The notes under the pieces were generated by a model. The model was not told the DNA's origin, searched no databases, and worked only from the letters and a program-made list of their open reading frames with translations. Shown here piece after piece: positions 42,928 through 54,480 of a stretch of DNA of 64,000 nt (within the stretch, counting starts at the first letter, position 1; every line of letters starts with the position of its first letter). Origin of the DNA: Streptomyces coacervatus (lineage in GTDB: Bacteria > Actinomycetota > Actinomycetes > Streptomycetales > Streptomycetaceae); the NCBI RefSeq assembly GCF_029223485.1, contig NZ_JARHTP010000026.1, positions 62,001 through 126,000 of the forward strand, read 5' to 3'. The translations under genes were made by a program, and so were the position numbers.

Positions 42928-42965
42928 AGGCCCCCGGGCCGCTGAGTTCAGCAGCCCAGGGGCCT
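42928..42965 (-). terminator. Strong terminator after the guanine deaminase gene
   Basis: Read on the minus strand, AGGCCCCTGGGCTGCTGA pairs with its near-complement ending GGGGCCT over about 17 bp with two mismatches and a 3-base loop. It separates the xdh-deaminase unit from the five-gene unit that follows. Confidence 0.75.
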
Positions 42966-42981
42966 CGGTGAACCGGGTTTT

Positions 42982-43485
42982 TCAGTAGTCGATGCGGTCG
43001 GACTTGGCCAGCCACGCGTCGAACGGCGCCGTACGGTTCGGCATGTCCACGCGCTCGATCGCCATCGGCCACAGCTCCGCGGGCCTCTTCTCGAACAGGT
43101 CGTAGAACTTGCGGTCGTCGAAACCGGCCACCGCGGCGTCATCCCGGTCAGCGGCGAAGATGATCCGGTCGACTCGCGCCCACAGCGCGGAGGAAAGACA
43201 CATCGGGCACGGCTCACACGAGGTGACCAGGACGCAGCCCTCGAGCGAGAAGGTGCCCAGCTTCTGGCAGGCGGCACGGATCGCGCTCACCTCGCCGTGC
43301 GCCGTGGGGTCCAGGTGCGAAGTGACCTTGTTGTTCCCGATCGCTACGATCTCGCCGTCCTTGGCGATCAGTGCGCCGAACGGCCCGCCGCCGTTCTGCA
43401 CGCTGTTGGTGGCAAGGCCGATGGCCTCGTCCATCCAGGCGCGCTCGATCTCCTGGATGCTCGTTTCTTGGGTGTACGCGGTCAC
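42982..43485 (-). CDS. guaD: Guanine deaminase (cytidine-deaminase-fold type)
   Basis: 167 residues. Zinc site: His63 and proton-shuttle Glu65 in TAHGEV, Cys93 and Cys96 in CEPCPMC. GGGPFGALIAKDG at 32-44 and the DDRKFYDLFEKRP C-terminal segment match the Bacillus-type guanine deaminase, which converts guanine to xanthine, rather than TadA. The GTG at 43485 has GGAG 5 bases upstream. It follows xdhC on the same strand, so guanine deamination and xanthine oxidation are encoded together. A real TadA is at 59107, so this gene is not the tRNA deaminase. Confidence 0.85.
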   Translation of the reverse strand: MTAYTQETSIQEIERAWMDEAIGLATNSVQNGGGPFGALIAKDGEIVAIGNNKVTSHLDPTAHGEVSAIRAACQKLGTFSLEGCVLVTSCEPCPMCLSSALWARVDRIIFAADRDDAAVAGFDDRKFYDLFEKRPAELWPMAIERVDMPNRTAPFDAWLAKSDRIDY

Positions 43486-43639
43486 GGTCACTCCTTTTTG
43501 CACACGGTGGGGATTCCCCGTATCGGCGTCGTTCGCAAGTACACCCGCCGGGCCCCGTCGAGGGTCAGTCACCGAAACCATGAAGGAGTTGGCTGGCCGG
43601 CCGGCCACTCTTGGACATTCGCATGAATCCGGTCGAGAG

Positions 43640-44450
43640 TCAGTTCTCTTCGGTTTCGAAGGTGCGCAGCAGGTCGGCAGCGACGCTCACGGCGATGGTC
43701 GCGGGTTCCTTGCCGGTGATGTCGGCCAGCCCGATCGGGGTCTTGATCCGGTCGATGGTGGCTTCGTCGTGACCGCCCTCGGTGGCGAGGCGCTTGCGGA
43801 ACCGTACCCACTTGGCCGCCGACCCGATCAGCCCGATGGAGCCGAGATGGGTGGTGCGCAGGGCGGCGTCGCACAGAGCGGCGTCCTCGGCGTGGTCATG
43901 GGTCATGATCAGGACGTGGGTGCCGCGCGGCAGCTCCTCAAGGACCTCCTCGGGAAGCAGCGGCGTGTGATGCGTGTGCACCTGCGCCACCGCGTCCGCC
44001 AGCACGTCGAGCCGCTCCTTGGTGAGGATGTCGGAGCGGCTGTCGATCAGATGGAGATCGAGGTCCTGACGTGCGAGGATGCGCGCCAGTTCAAGACCGA
44101 CGTGCCCGACGCCGAAGATCGCCACCGCCCGTACGACCGGCAGCGGTTCGAGCAGCACCTGGACCGTGCCGCCGCAGCACTGCACGCCGTGCTGGTTGGT
44201 CACCTTGTCGTTCAGCGCGAAATCCATCAGCTCGGGCTCCGGCTTGGAGGCGGCGATCATCTCCCGGGCCCGGTCGATCGCGACGGCCTCGACATTGCCG
44301 CCACCGATCGAGCCCCACGTCTCGGTCCGCCCCACGACGAGTTTCGCGCCGGCGTCACGCGGGGCATGGCCGCGCACGGTCGCGACGGTCACCAGCACAC
44401 CGGGCTCCCGGCGCGCTCGCAACCGTGCGACCGCGGCGACCCACGTCATG

Positions 44451-44458
<8 letters not shown>
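43640..44458 (-). CDS. xdhC: Xanthine dehydrogenase accessory protein XdhC
   Basis: 272 residues. N-terminal XdhC/CoxI block (VTVATVRGHAPRDAGAKLVV, GSIGGGNVEA) and a C-terminal Rossmann domain (VAIFGVGHVGLELARIL, YIGLIGS-like SIGLIGSAAKWVRFRKRL). XdhC binds the molybdenum cofactor, promotes its sulfuration and inserts it into XdhB. CCGGTV near QCCGG is the conserved cysteine region. Start GTG overlaps the end of xdhB by 8 bases, consistent with coupled expression. Confidence 0.93.
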
Positions 44459-46909
<2,451 letters not shown>

Positions 46910-46913
<4 letters not shown>

Positions 46914-48391
46914 GACTTCGCCGCCTCGGTGGTCTGCGCGTACAGCTTCAACAGGCTCTGGCCGAGCATCGCGCTGCGGTAGAGGGAGCTGGCGCGATGA
47001 TCGCTCATCGGCGTGCCCGCACCCCGCAGCACCCCGGCCGCCGCTTCAACAGTCTCCGCCGTCCACGGCTTGCCCTCCAGGGCCGCCTCGGTGGGGAGGG
47101 CGCGGATCGGGGTGGCGGCCACGCCGCCCAGGCCGATCCGCGCCTTGCGGACGATCCCGTCCTCGATGTCGAGCGCGAAAGCGACCGCCACGCTGGAGAT
47201 GTCGTCGAAGCGCCGCTTGGCGATCTTGTGGAAGGCCGCGACCGGCGACAGCGGCAGCGGGATGCGCACCGCGCGGATCAGCTCGCCGGGACGGCGCACG
47301 CTCTGCCGGTAGCCGGTGAAGTACTCCGCCAGCGGGACCACACGCTCACCGTCGACGTCGGCGAGCACCAGCGACGCCTCCAGGGCGAGCAGCACCGGCG
47401 GGCTGTCACCGATGGGCGAGCCGGTACCCAGGTTGCCGCCCAGGGTCCCGCTGTTGCGGATGAGCCGGGAGGCGAACTGCGGGAACAGCTCCGCAAGGAG
47501 CGGGACGCTGCCGTCGAGGCGGCGTTCGATCTCGGTGAGCGTCAGCGCCGCCCCGATCTCGATGTGGTCGGACTCGACGCGCAGCTCCCGGAGTTCGGGC
47601 AGCCGGTCGATGGCGACCACGCAACCCTCCCGGCGGGAGCGGATGTTGACCTCGACGCCGTAGTCGGTGGAGCCGGCGACCACGACCGCGTCGGGCCGCT
47701 CACGCAGCAACTGCAGCGTCTCGGCCAGGGTGCTCTTCCGCAGGAACGTGCTGTCGTCCCGGGCGTATTCGGTGGCGACCGGTGCGGGCGGGGCCTGCTC
47801 GCGACGCTGCGCCAGCGGGTCCTCCTCGGCCGGCTCGCCGACGGCGAACGCGGCATCGCGGATCGGGCGATAGCCGGTACAGCGACACAGGTTTCCGCTC
47901 AGCGCGTGCAGGTCGAAGCCGTTCGGACCGTGCTCGTGGTCGGTGCTGTCGGCCTGGTGCGAGTCCGGGTCCGATTCCGCGTGCGCGCAGCGGTCGGGCC
48001 GGTAGTACTCGGCAGCCATGCTGCAGATGAAACCCGGCGTGCAGTAACCGCACTGGGAGCCGCCGCGGACCGCCATCTCCTCCTGCACCGGGTGCAGGGC
48101 GGGCGGCTGGCCGGGTTCACCGACGGTGGCGATGCCTTCGGAGGTGATGATCTCCTGGCCGTCGAGCGCCGCGGCCGGGACCAGGCAGGCGTTGACCGCC
48201 ACCCAGTCGGTGGGCTTGTTCACCCCGGGACGGGCCACCAGGACCGAACAGGCGCCGCATTCACCCTCGGCGCAGCCCTCCTTGGTACCGGTGAGGCCAC
48301 GCTCGCGCAGAAAATCCAGCACTGTGGTGTGGGGCGCAGCCGGTGAAATCGGAGTTGCTTTCCCGTTGACCGTGATCCGCGCCTCTGTCAT
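46910..48391 (-). CDS. xdhA: Xanthine dehydrogenase, FeS/FAD subunit
   Basis: 493 residues. Residues 1-175 bind two [2Fe-2S] clusters: Cys40, 45, 48 and 69 in the plant-ferredoxin-type site and Cys114, 117, 169 and 171 (CGYC ... CRC) in the second. An unusual insertion rich in Asp, His and Ser (about 131-160) lies before CRCTGYRPIRDA. The FAD domain follows (VVVAGSTDYGVEVN, NSGTLGGNLGTGSPIGD). It passes electrons from the molybdenum site to NAD+ or another acceptor. ATG 48391 with GAAGG upstream begins the family sequence TEARITVNGK. First gene of xdhABC-guaD. Confidence 0.95.
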
Positions 48392-48816
48392 GACAGGCCT
48401 TCGTTCCGGTGCGTGATCGGTCGATTCATGATGTTCGCCAATTTCAGGCAGCTTTCTGTGTTCAGGCGCGCCGGGTGAGAGGAACGGGCGCAAAACGGCA
48501 CGCAACAGCGATGTGCCGGAAAAGTGGTGACGGGAAACCCGGAATGTGCCACGAAAGGGCACATCAGAACGGCGTTCTCAGCAGCCGTGCGCGATCCGAC
48601 CCGGAACCCAGACAGTGCGCTGGGCGAGGCGACCGAGATCAGAGCTGGTGTTCATCCGCTGGTCGCCTCCTTTCGGTGGTTATGGGTCGACGTCTACCGC
48701 AAAATAGTGGCCGGGGCCACCGAGGTCAAGGGGTGTTCCGGCCTGTGGCGAGATGCGCCGTGCCCCGGACCGGGTCAGCATGGAGGTATCGGACCCAGCA
48801 ATTACCGGAGCCTCCG
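48392..48816. other. Divergent spacer between xdhA and the secreted-protein gene
   Basis: 425 bases with no supported gene. It must contain the xdhA promoter and the promoter of the gene at 48817. No clear operator palindrome stood out. Confidence 0.5.
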
Positions 48817-49242
48817 ATGATCAACAACTCATACCCCAGTGCCTGGCGTGCGGTCGTGGCCGCCGCCCTGCTCAGCACCGCGGCCGCGCTCGCCACCGCC
48901 GCCCCGGCCCAGGCCGCCGAGCCCGCCCAGACCCAGCAGGGCCAGGTGTACGCGTGGGTCAGCGACGGATGGGGCGGCGGAACCCTCACCAGCTCGCCGG
49001 CCGGGATCAACTGCCACCAGGGGGCGATATCGGGGGACCCGTACGCCGGCGGCGAGCAGCCGAACCCGACCGGCACATGCTCCGCGAGTTTCCCGGTCGG
49101 AACGACGGTCACCTTCACCGCCACAGCCGACCCGGGTTCCTACGTCAACATCGGCCCCGACCCGGCTTCATTGACCGTGGTGTCCGGCTACAACAGCGTG
49201 TGGGTCATGTTCTGTCCGCAGGACGGCCTCTGCTCCAGCTGA
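48817..49242 (+). CDS. Small secreted protein
   Basis: 141 residues. A clear Sec signal peptide (AWRAVVAAALLSTAAALATA, cleavage after AQA near residue 34) precedes a single beta-rich domain. GGTLTSSPAGINCHQGAISG, TCSASFPVGTTVTFTATADP and WVMFCPQDGLCSS contain four cysteines, probably two disulfides. The pattern of a short strand, SSPAGI-C and FPVGTTVTFTATA recalls InlB B-repeat-like and related extracellular modules. Function unknown. It stands alone between two minus-strand operons. Confidence 0.75.
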   Translation: MINNSYPSAWRAVVAAALLSTAAALATAAPAQAAEPAQTQQGQVYAWVSDGWGGGTLTSSPAGINCHQGAISGDPYAGGEQPNPTGTCSASFPVGTTVTFTATADPGSYVNIGPDPASLTVVSGYNSVWVMFCPQDGLCSS

Positions 49243-49263
49243 TGCCAGGAGCACCGCCCCGAC

Positions 49264-51273
49264 TCACTCCCCGCGCGGCTCCCGTACGACGGCGACCCCG
49301 CCCGCCGGAACCGTCACCGACCCGGCGACCGGCTTTCCGGTGAGGAGTTCGACGGCTCCGGACGGCGGCACGGGGATCTCCGCGTCCGCTCCGCCGTGGT
49401 TGATCAGGAAGAGATAGTCGGCCTGCGTGCCCCGCCGCACCGCGACCTCCACACCCTCCGGAGCCGTGCGCACCGGCGCGACGCCCGCCTCGGCGCAGAT
49501 CCGGGCGAGGAGGCCGGCGAGGGTGTCGGGGTCCGGCTGGGTGGCCACGTACCAAGCGGCGCCCGTGCCATGGGAGTTGCGCGTCACCGCCGGCACTCCG
49601 GTCAGCGGGCCGTCCGTGTACGACGTCACCGCCTCCGCGCCCGCCAGCCGTACCCGTTCCGACCACAGGACGCCCGTACCGCCGCCGCTCAGTCCCACCG
49701 TCTCCCCCGGGAGCAGCGGGAACAGTTCGTCCGTCCGCACACCCAGGGCATCCCGGAACGCACCCGGGTAACCGCCCAGCCGGACATGGCAGTTGGCGTC
49801 CACCATCCCGCTGTGGAAGCCGACGGCGAGTGTGCCGCCCTGCTCGGCGAAGGAGGTCAGGTTCGCGGCACCCTCATCGTCGACCAGGTAGAGAGAAGGG
49901 ACAAGGACCAAGCGGTACGGCGACAGGTCCGCGTCCGGGCGTACGAAGTCCACCGCGATGCCCGCGCGCCACAACGGCTCGTACCAGGCGCGGACCAGGT
50001 CCTGGAAGTGCAGTTCGCCGCTCGGCTGCGAAGGCAGTTCCATCGCCCAGCGGGCGTTCCAGTCCCAGACCACCGCCACTTCGGCGGGAGTCGTGCTGCC
50101 GCGCACCTCGGCCAACGCCCGTAGATCCGCGCCCAGTTGGACCACGTCCCGCCAGATCTGACTGTCGGTGCCCGCGTGCGGCAGCATCGCCGAGTGCCAC
50201 TGCTCGGCGCCCGCCTTCGCCGCCCGCCACTGGAAGTACGCGATGCCGTCGGCGCCGCGCGCGACATGGCCGAGGGCGTTGCGGCGCAACTCCCCTGCCG
50301 TCTTCGCCCTGTTGACCGGCTGCCAGTTCACCGCACCCGTCGAGTGCTCCATCAGGAGCCAGGGCCCGCCCGCGAGTGAGCGGACCAGGTCGCCGCTGAG
50401 GGCGATGTCGATCTGCGACTCCGGGTCGGCGGACTGGAGGTAGTGGTCGTTGGAGACGATGTCCAGCTGCGGGGCCCAGCGCCAGTAGTCGAGGGCGTCG
50501 AAGTTGTACATCACCATGAAGTTGGTGGTGGCGGGGGTCTCGGGGGCTGCCGCCCCCAGGACGGCCCGCTCCGCCTCGTACAGGGACAGCAGCGCGTCGC
50601 TGCAGAAGCGGCGCCAGTCCAGCTGGTGGGTGGGGTTGGGGACCGCGCCGGTCGCGCGCGGGGGCAGGATCTGGTCCCAGTCGTAGTACCACTGGCTCCA
50701 GAAGGTGGTGCCCCAGGCGTGGTTGAGCGCGTCCAGGCTGTCGTAGCGGTCGCGCAGCCAGGTGCGGAACGCCTCCGCGCTGGTGTCGCAGTAGCACTCC
50801 GCGTTGTGGCAGGCGTACTCGTTGTGGACGTGCCACATCACGACCGCCGGGTGGCCGGAGTAGCGCCGGGCCAGCTCCCCGACCATGCGCAGAGCCGCCT
50901 CGCGGTAGGCGGGGCTCGAAGGGCAGAACGTCTGGCGACTGCCGTACGACAGTCGCCGGCCGTCCTTGTCCAGCGGCAGCGCCTCCGGGTGCCGGCCGAA
51001 GAACCAGGCCGGCGGGGCCGCCGTCGGGGTCGCCAGGTCGGCGGCGATTCCGTGGGCGTAGAGCATGTCGAGGATGCGGTCGAGGCGTGAGAAGTCGTAC
51101 TCGCCCTCGGACGGTTCGAGGAGCGCCCAGGAGAAGATGTTGACGCTGACCATGGTGACCCCGGCCTCGGCCATCAGACGCATGTCCTCGGCCCAGACCT
51201 CCTCGGGCCACTGCTCGGGGTTGTAGTCGCCGCCGTAGGCGATGCCCGGGACGTTCAGGGGGCGGGCGGTCAT
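49264..51273 (-). CDS. Beta-galactosidase, glycoside hydrolase family 42
   Basis: 669 residues, cytoplasmic. GGDYNPEQWPEEVW at the N-terminus, acid/base Glu152 in HVHNEYAC and nucleophile Glu309 in WLLMEHSTGAVNWQ match GH42. Cys117, Cys155, Cys160 and Cys162 form the zinc cluster usual in this family. The C-terminal trimerisation and beta-sandwich domains are complete. Its ATG overlaps the GH36 stop by four bases. With the alpha-galactosidase and transporter it should break down imported galactosides; alpha- plus beta-galactosidase suggests mixed galacto-oligosaccharides. Confidence 0.95.
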   Translation of the reverse strand: MTARPLNVPGIAYGGDYNPEQWPEEVWAEDMRLMAEAGVTMVSVNIFSWALLEPSEGEYDFSRLDRILDMLYAHGIAADLATPTAAPPAWFFGRHPEALPLDKDGRRLSYGSRQTFCPSSPAYREAALRMVGELARRYSGHPAVVMWHVHNEYACHNAECYCDTSAEAFRTWLRDRYDSLDALNHAWGTTFWSQWYYDWDQILPPRATGAVPNPTHQLDWRRFCSDALLSLYEAERAVLGAAAPETPATTNFMVMYNFDALDYWRWAPQLDIVSNDHYLQSADPESQIDIALSGDLVRSLAGGPWLLMEHSTGAVNWQPVNRAKTAGELRRNALGHVARGADGIAYFQWRAAKAGAEQWHSAMLPHAGTDSQIWRDVVQLGADLRALAEVRGSTTPAEVAVVWDWNARWAMELPSQPSGELHFQDLVRAWYEPLWRAGIAVDFVRPDADLSPYRLVLVPSLYLVDDEGAANLTSFAEQGGTLAVGFHSGMVDANCHVRLGGYPGAFRDALGVRTDELFPLLPGETVGLSGGGTGVLWSERVRLAGAEAVTSYTDGPLTGVPAVTRNSHGTGAAWYVATQPDPDTLAGLLARICAEAGVAPVRTAPEGVEVAVRRGTQADYLFLINHGGADAEIPVPPSGAVELLTGKPVAGSVTVPAGGVAVVREPRGE

Positions 51274-52583
51274 CGGTCGACTCCCGAGAGCAGGCGGCGA
51301 GTTGTGGCCACGCCCCATTCGTCCAGGGACAGAAGGCGGTCGCTGGACGCCATCAGGCCGCCGGTCGCCTCCACGTGTGCGGCCCAGCGCTCCCGCGTCT
51401 CCACGGCCGGGCGGGCCATGAGGCAGTCGGGGTCGTTGACCCAGAGGCGGCCGTGCTGCCACTGGCGTCCGGCGCCGGTGAACTCGGCCGGGTCCTGGCC
51501 GGGTTGGCTGTAGTCGTCGGCCTCGGGGCGGCGGTGCGGGGCCGTGTCGGGGCTCACCCGCATCGCGTCGAACAGGCCGATGGAGGGGAGGATGGGCGCG
51601 CCGCAGCCCAGGAGGTACGCGTCCGGGCCGATGGCCTCGCGGATCAGCTCGATCCCCGAGCGGTACGCGGTCAGCGCGTCCACCGGCTCGTGCCGTACGC
51701 CTTCCAGCGCGCCCGCGTACAGGAAGTCGACCTTGAAGTAGTCGTAGCCCTCGCTACGGAGCGTGCGGAAGACGTCGGTCAGATACGCCGCCGCCTCGGG
51801 GTGGGTCGTGTCCAGGACGCGCAGGTCGTGGCCCCAGTTGCGGCCCGCGTGGGTGAAGCCGCCGGCGGTGTCGCGGACCAGCCAGTCGGGGTGCTCGGTG
51901 GCCAGGTCGCTCGCCGGGTCGACCAGGAAGGGGGCCGTCCAGATGCCCGCCCTGCGGCCGCGGGCCCGGATGGCGTCCGCGATGCCCTGGCGGGAGCGGA
52001 AGCGGCCCGAGAGGGTGAGCCAGTCGCCGAGGGCCTTCTGGTAGCCGTCGTCGATCTGGACGACGTCGACGGGCAGGTCGAGGGTGTCCATCGCACGGAG
52101 GTTCTCGTGGATGTCGTCCTCGGTGACGGCGGTGAAGTACTCGTACCAGGAGCACCAGACGGTCGGGGCCGGGCGCGGGGTCCCGACGCCGAGTCCGGAG
52201 GCCCAGTCGGCCAGCACCGACTGGATGTCCGTGCCGGTCCACTCCTTCACCGGGCCGTTCGCGCCGATCTCCGCCCGGTCGTCCGTCACGGTGAGACGGA
52301 TCGACGGGACCTCACAGGTCGGGTCGGCTGCCGCCCACAGCCGGACCGGTGAGCCGTCGCCCGGGTCGAGGGCCAGCAGACCCTCCCCCTGGAAGGTCCC
52401 TTCGGGGACGGTGACGCCCGGGCGGTAGCAGACGGTCGCCCAGTTGCCGTTGGTCGGGCGGTACGGCGTCGCGTCGAGGGCATAGGCGCCGCTGGGGCTC
52501 CAGGACTGCCAACCCTCCTCGTGGACAAGGGCGTTGGCCGGGTCCACGAGAACGGAGGCGACCGGCGTGAAGGGGTGGGGCAC
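51270..52583 (-). CDS. Alpha-galactosidase, glycoside hydrolase family 36-like
   Basis: 437 residues, shorter than the usual 700-residue GH36 enzymes because the N-terminal sandwich is reduced (EEGWQSWSPSGAY at residues 22-34 is the usual end of that domain). The barrel shows VWCSWYEYFTAVTEDDI, VDVVQIDDGYQKALGDWL, nucleophile Asp286 in YDYFKVDFLYAGAL and a likely acid/base Asp in MRVSPDTAPH. Predicted to release alpha-galactose inside the cell. No signal peptide. GTG start, 30 bases after the permease gene, and coupled to GH42. Confidence 0.88.
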   Translation of the reverse strand: MPHPFTPVASVLVDPANALVHEEGWQSWSPSGAYALDATPYRPTNGNWATVCYRPGVTVPEGTFQGEGLLALDPGDGSPVRLWAAADPTCEVPSIRLTVTDDRAEIGANGPVKEWTGTDIQSVLADWASGLGVGTPRPAPTVWCSWYEYFTAVTEDDIHENLRAMDTLDLPVDVVQIDDGYQKALGDWLTLSGRFRSRQGIADAIRARGRRAGIWTAPFLVDPASDLATEHPDWLVRDTAGGFTHAGRNWGHDLRVLDTTHPEAAAYLTDVFRTLRSEGYDYFKVDFLYAGALEGVRHEPVDALTAYRSGIELIREAIGPDAYLLGCGAPILPSIGLFDAMRVSPDTAPHRRPEADDYSQPGQDPAEFTGAGRQWQHGRLWVNDPDCLMARPAVETRERWAAHVEATGGLMASSDRLLSLDEWGVATTRRLLSGVDR

Positions 52584-52612
52584 GGTGGTTCTCTTTCAAA
52601 ACGGGGGTGATG

Positions 52613-53503
52613 TCACCCCTTGTTGGCGCCGAGAGTCAGGCCGCTGACGAACTGCCGCTGCAGCACGAAGTACACGATCAGGGTCGGGATCGCGGTGAGC
52701 AGGGCGCCCGCGGCGATCAGGTTGGGGTCGGTGAAGTACTGGCCGGAGAGGTTGTTCAGGGCCGAGGTGATCGGCATGTTCTCGCCGGTGGAGATCAGCA
52801 CGATCGCCCAGAAGAAGTCGTTGTAGATCCAGATGGACAACAACGTCGCCAGGGCGGCCATCGCGGGCTTGCACAGCGGCAGCACGATCTGCCAGTACAT
52901 CCGCCACACCGAGGCGCCGTCGACGAGGGCGGCCTCGGTCAGCTCGTGCGGCAGCATCCGCATGTAGTTGCTCAGCACGAAGGCGCAGAAGCCCGACTGG
53001 AACGCCACATGGATCAACACGAGCCCGAGCGCGGAGTCGTACAGCTTGCCGCTCACCGTGATGCCGGGCAGGTCGATCAGCAGGTACAGGCGGTACAGCG
53101 GGGTGATGATGACCTGCTGCGGCAGGAGGTTGCCGGCCGTGAAGACCAGCAGCAGGAAGATGTTGAGCCGGAAGTCGAAGCGGCTGACGTAGAACGCGAC
53201 CATCGACGACAGCAGCAGCGTGATCAGCACGGCCGGGACCGCGATGATCAGCGTGTTGCCGAAGTAGTGCAGCATGTCCGACTGCTCGAACGCGTTCTTG
53301 AAGTTGTCGAGGCTCAGCTTGTCCGGCCAGGACACGTATCCCTTGGTGCTGGTCTCCGAGTACGGGCGCAGGGCCGCGAACACCGCCCACAGCAGCGGGG
53401 CGAGCCAGGCCAGCGCGGTGACCACCAGGAAGGTGTGCAGCAGGATCCGGGCGGGGCGGACGGGAGTGCGCTGCTTGCCGAGCGCCGCGGCGTTGGTGCT
53501 CAT
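52613..53503 (-). CDS. Sugar ABC transporter permease, MalG type
   Basis: 296 residues with six membrane segments and the EAA loop ELTEAALVDGASVWRMYWQI that contacts the ATPase. Type I carbohydrate importer permease (MalG/LacG/MsmG). Its ATG overlaps the upstream permease stop by four bases. Confidence 0.93.
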   Translation of the reverse strand: MSTNAAALGKQRTPVRPARILLHTFLVVTALAWLAPLLWAVFAALRPYSETSTKGYVSWPDKLSLDNFKNAFEQSDMLHYFGNTLIIAVPAVLITLLLSSMVAFYVSRFDFRLNIFLLLVFTAGNLLPQQVIITPLYRLYLLIDLPGITVSGKLYDSALGLVLIHVAFQSGFCAFVLSNYMRMLPHELTEAALVDGASVWRMYWQIVLPLCKPAMAALATLLSIWIYNDFFWAIVLISTGENMPITSALNNLSGQYFTDPNLIAAGALLTAIPTLIVYFVLQRQFVSGLTLGANKG

Positions 53504-54480
53504 GCGCGCCGCTCCTTCCGGAAGGTCGCGATCAGGTACGGGATGATGACCGCGAGGGAGATGACCAGCAGGACGACGGCGATCGCGGAGCCGTAACCGA
53601 TCCGGCTGGACTCACCGATGATGTTGTTGGTGATCAGGATCGACAGCAGCTCGGTGCCCTGGGCGCCCTTGTTGAAGACGAAGACCAGGTCGAAGGCGCG
53701 CAGCGCCTCGATGATGGTGACCACCAGGACGACCGTGTTGGTGGGGCGCAGAGTGGGGAAGATGACGTTCTTGAACGTCTGCCACTCGTTCGCACCGTCC
53801 AGCGAGGAGGCCTCGCGCAGGGACGGGTCGACGCCCTTCAGGCCGGCCAGGTACAGGATCATCATGTAGCCGGTGTGCCGCCAGGACGCGGCGATCAGAA
53901 CCGCCCACAGGTTGAGGTGCGGGTCGCCGATCCAGTCGATGTAGTGGCCCGGCTTGTTGGCCCCGATCAGGCTGTTGATCAGGCCCGTGTCGGGGTTGTA
54001 GACGAGCTGCCAGACGAAGCCGGTCACCGCCAGCGAGACCACGACCGGGAGGAAGAACGCGGTCTGGTAGACGCGGCTGAAGCGGATCTTCTTGTCCAGC
54101 TGGACGGCCAGGAACAGGCCCATCGGCGTCGGGATCAGGATGAGCACGACGAACCAGATGATGTTGTGCTCGACCGCGGGCCAGAACTGCGGGTTGTCGG
54201 TGAACAACTGCTTGAAGTTGTCCAGCCCCACCCACTTGATGGAGTCGAAGCCGATGCCGTCCCAGCTGGTGAAGGCCAGGGCGATCGAGGCGAGGGCGGT
54301 GACCCAGACAAGGGCCACATGCAGGACCGTGGGCACGCCGGCCATGAAGCCGAGCGTGATGCGGTCACGGCGGGTCAGCAGGCGCTTGTGGCCCTGCGGG
54401 ACCCGCTTCTTGACAGGCGCGGGCCCCGGAGGCGGCACGGCGGCCGCCTCCGGGGTCTTCGTGGGGGTCTCGGAGCTCAT
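53500..54480 (-). CDS. Sugar ABC transporter permease, MalF type
   Basis: 326 residues. A Pro-rich cytoplasmic start, then six membrane segments and the EAA loop SLREASSLDGANEWQTFKNV. Partner of the MalG-type permease. The ATG at 54480 overlaps the end of the binding-protein gene (ATGA). No ATPase gene is present in the operon; in Streptomyces the shared ATPase MsiK commonly energises such importers. Confidence 0.93.
   Translation of the reverse strand: MSSETPTKTPEAAAVPPPGPAPVKKRVPQGHKRLLTRRDRITLGFMAGVPTVLHVALVWVTALASIALAFTSWDGIGFDSIKWVGLDNFKQLFTDNPQFWPAVEHNIIWFVVLILIPTPMGLFLAVQLDKKIRFSRVYQTAFFLPVVVSLAVTGFVWQLVYNPDTGLINSLIGANKPGHYIDWIGDPHLNLWAVLIAASWRHTGYMMILYLAGLKGVDPSLREASSLDGANEWQTFKNVIFPTLRPTNTVVLVVTIIEALRAFDLVFVFNKGAQGTELLSILITNNIIGESSRIGYGSAIAVVLLVISLAVIIPYLIATFRKERRA

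Noticed and set aside
42982..43485. Reading the deaminase as tRNA adenosine deaminase (TadA)
   Set aside because: A full TadA with its partner gene lies at 58520-59538, and this protein has the GGGPFGAL and C-terminal features of guanine deaminase.
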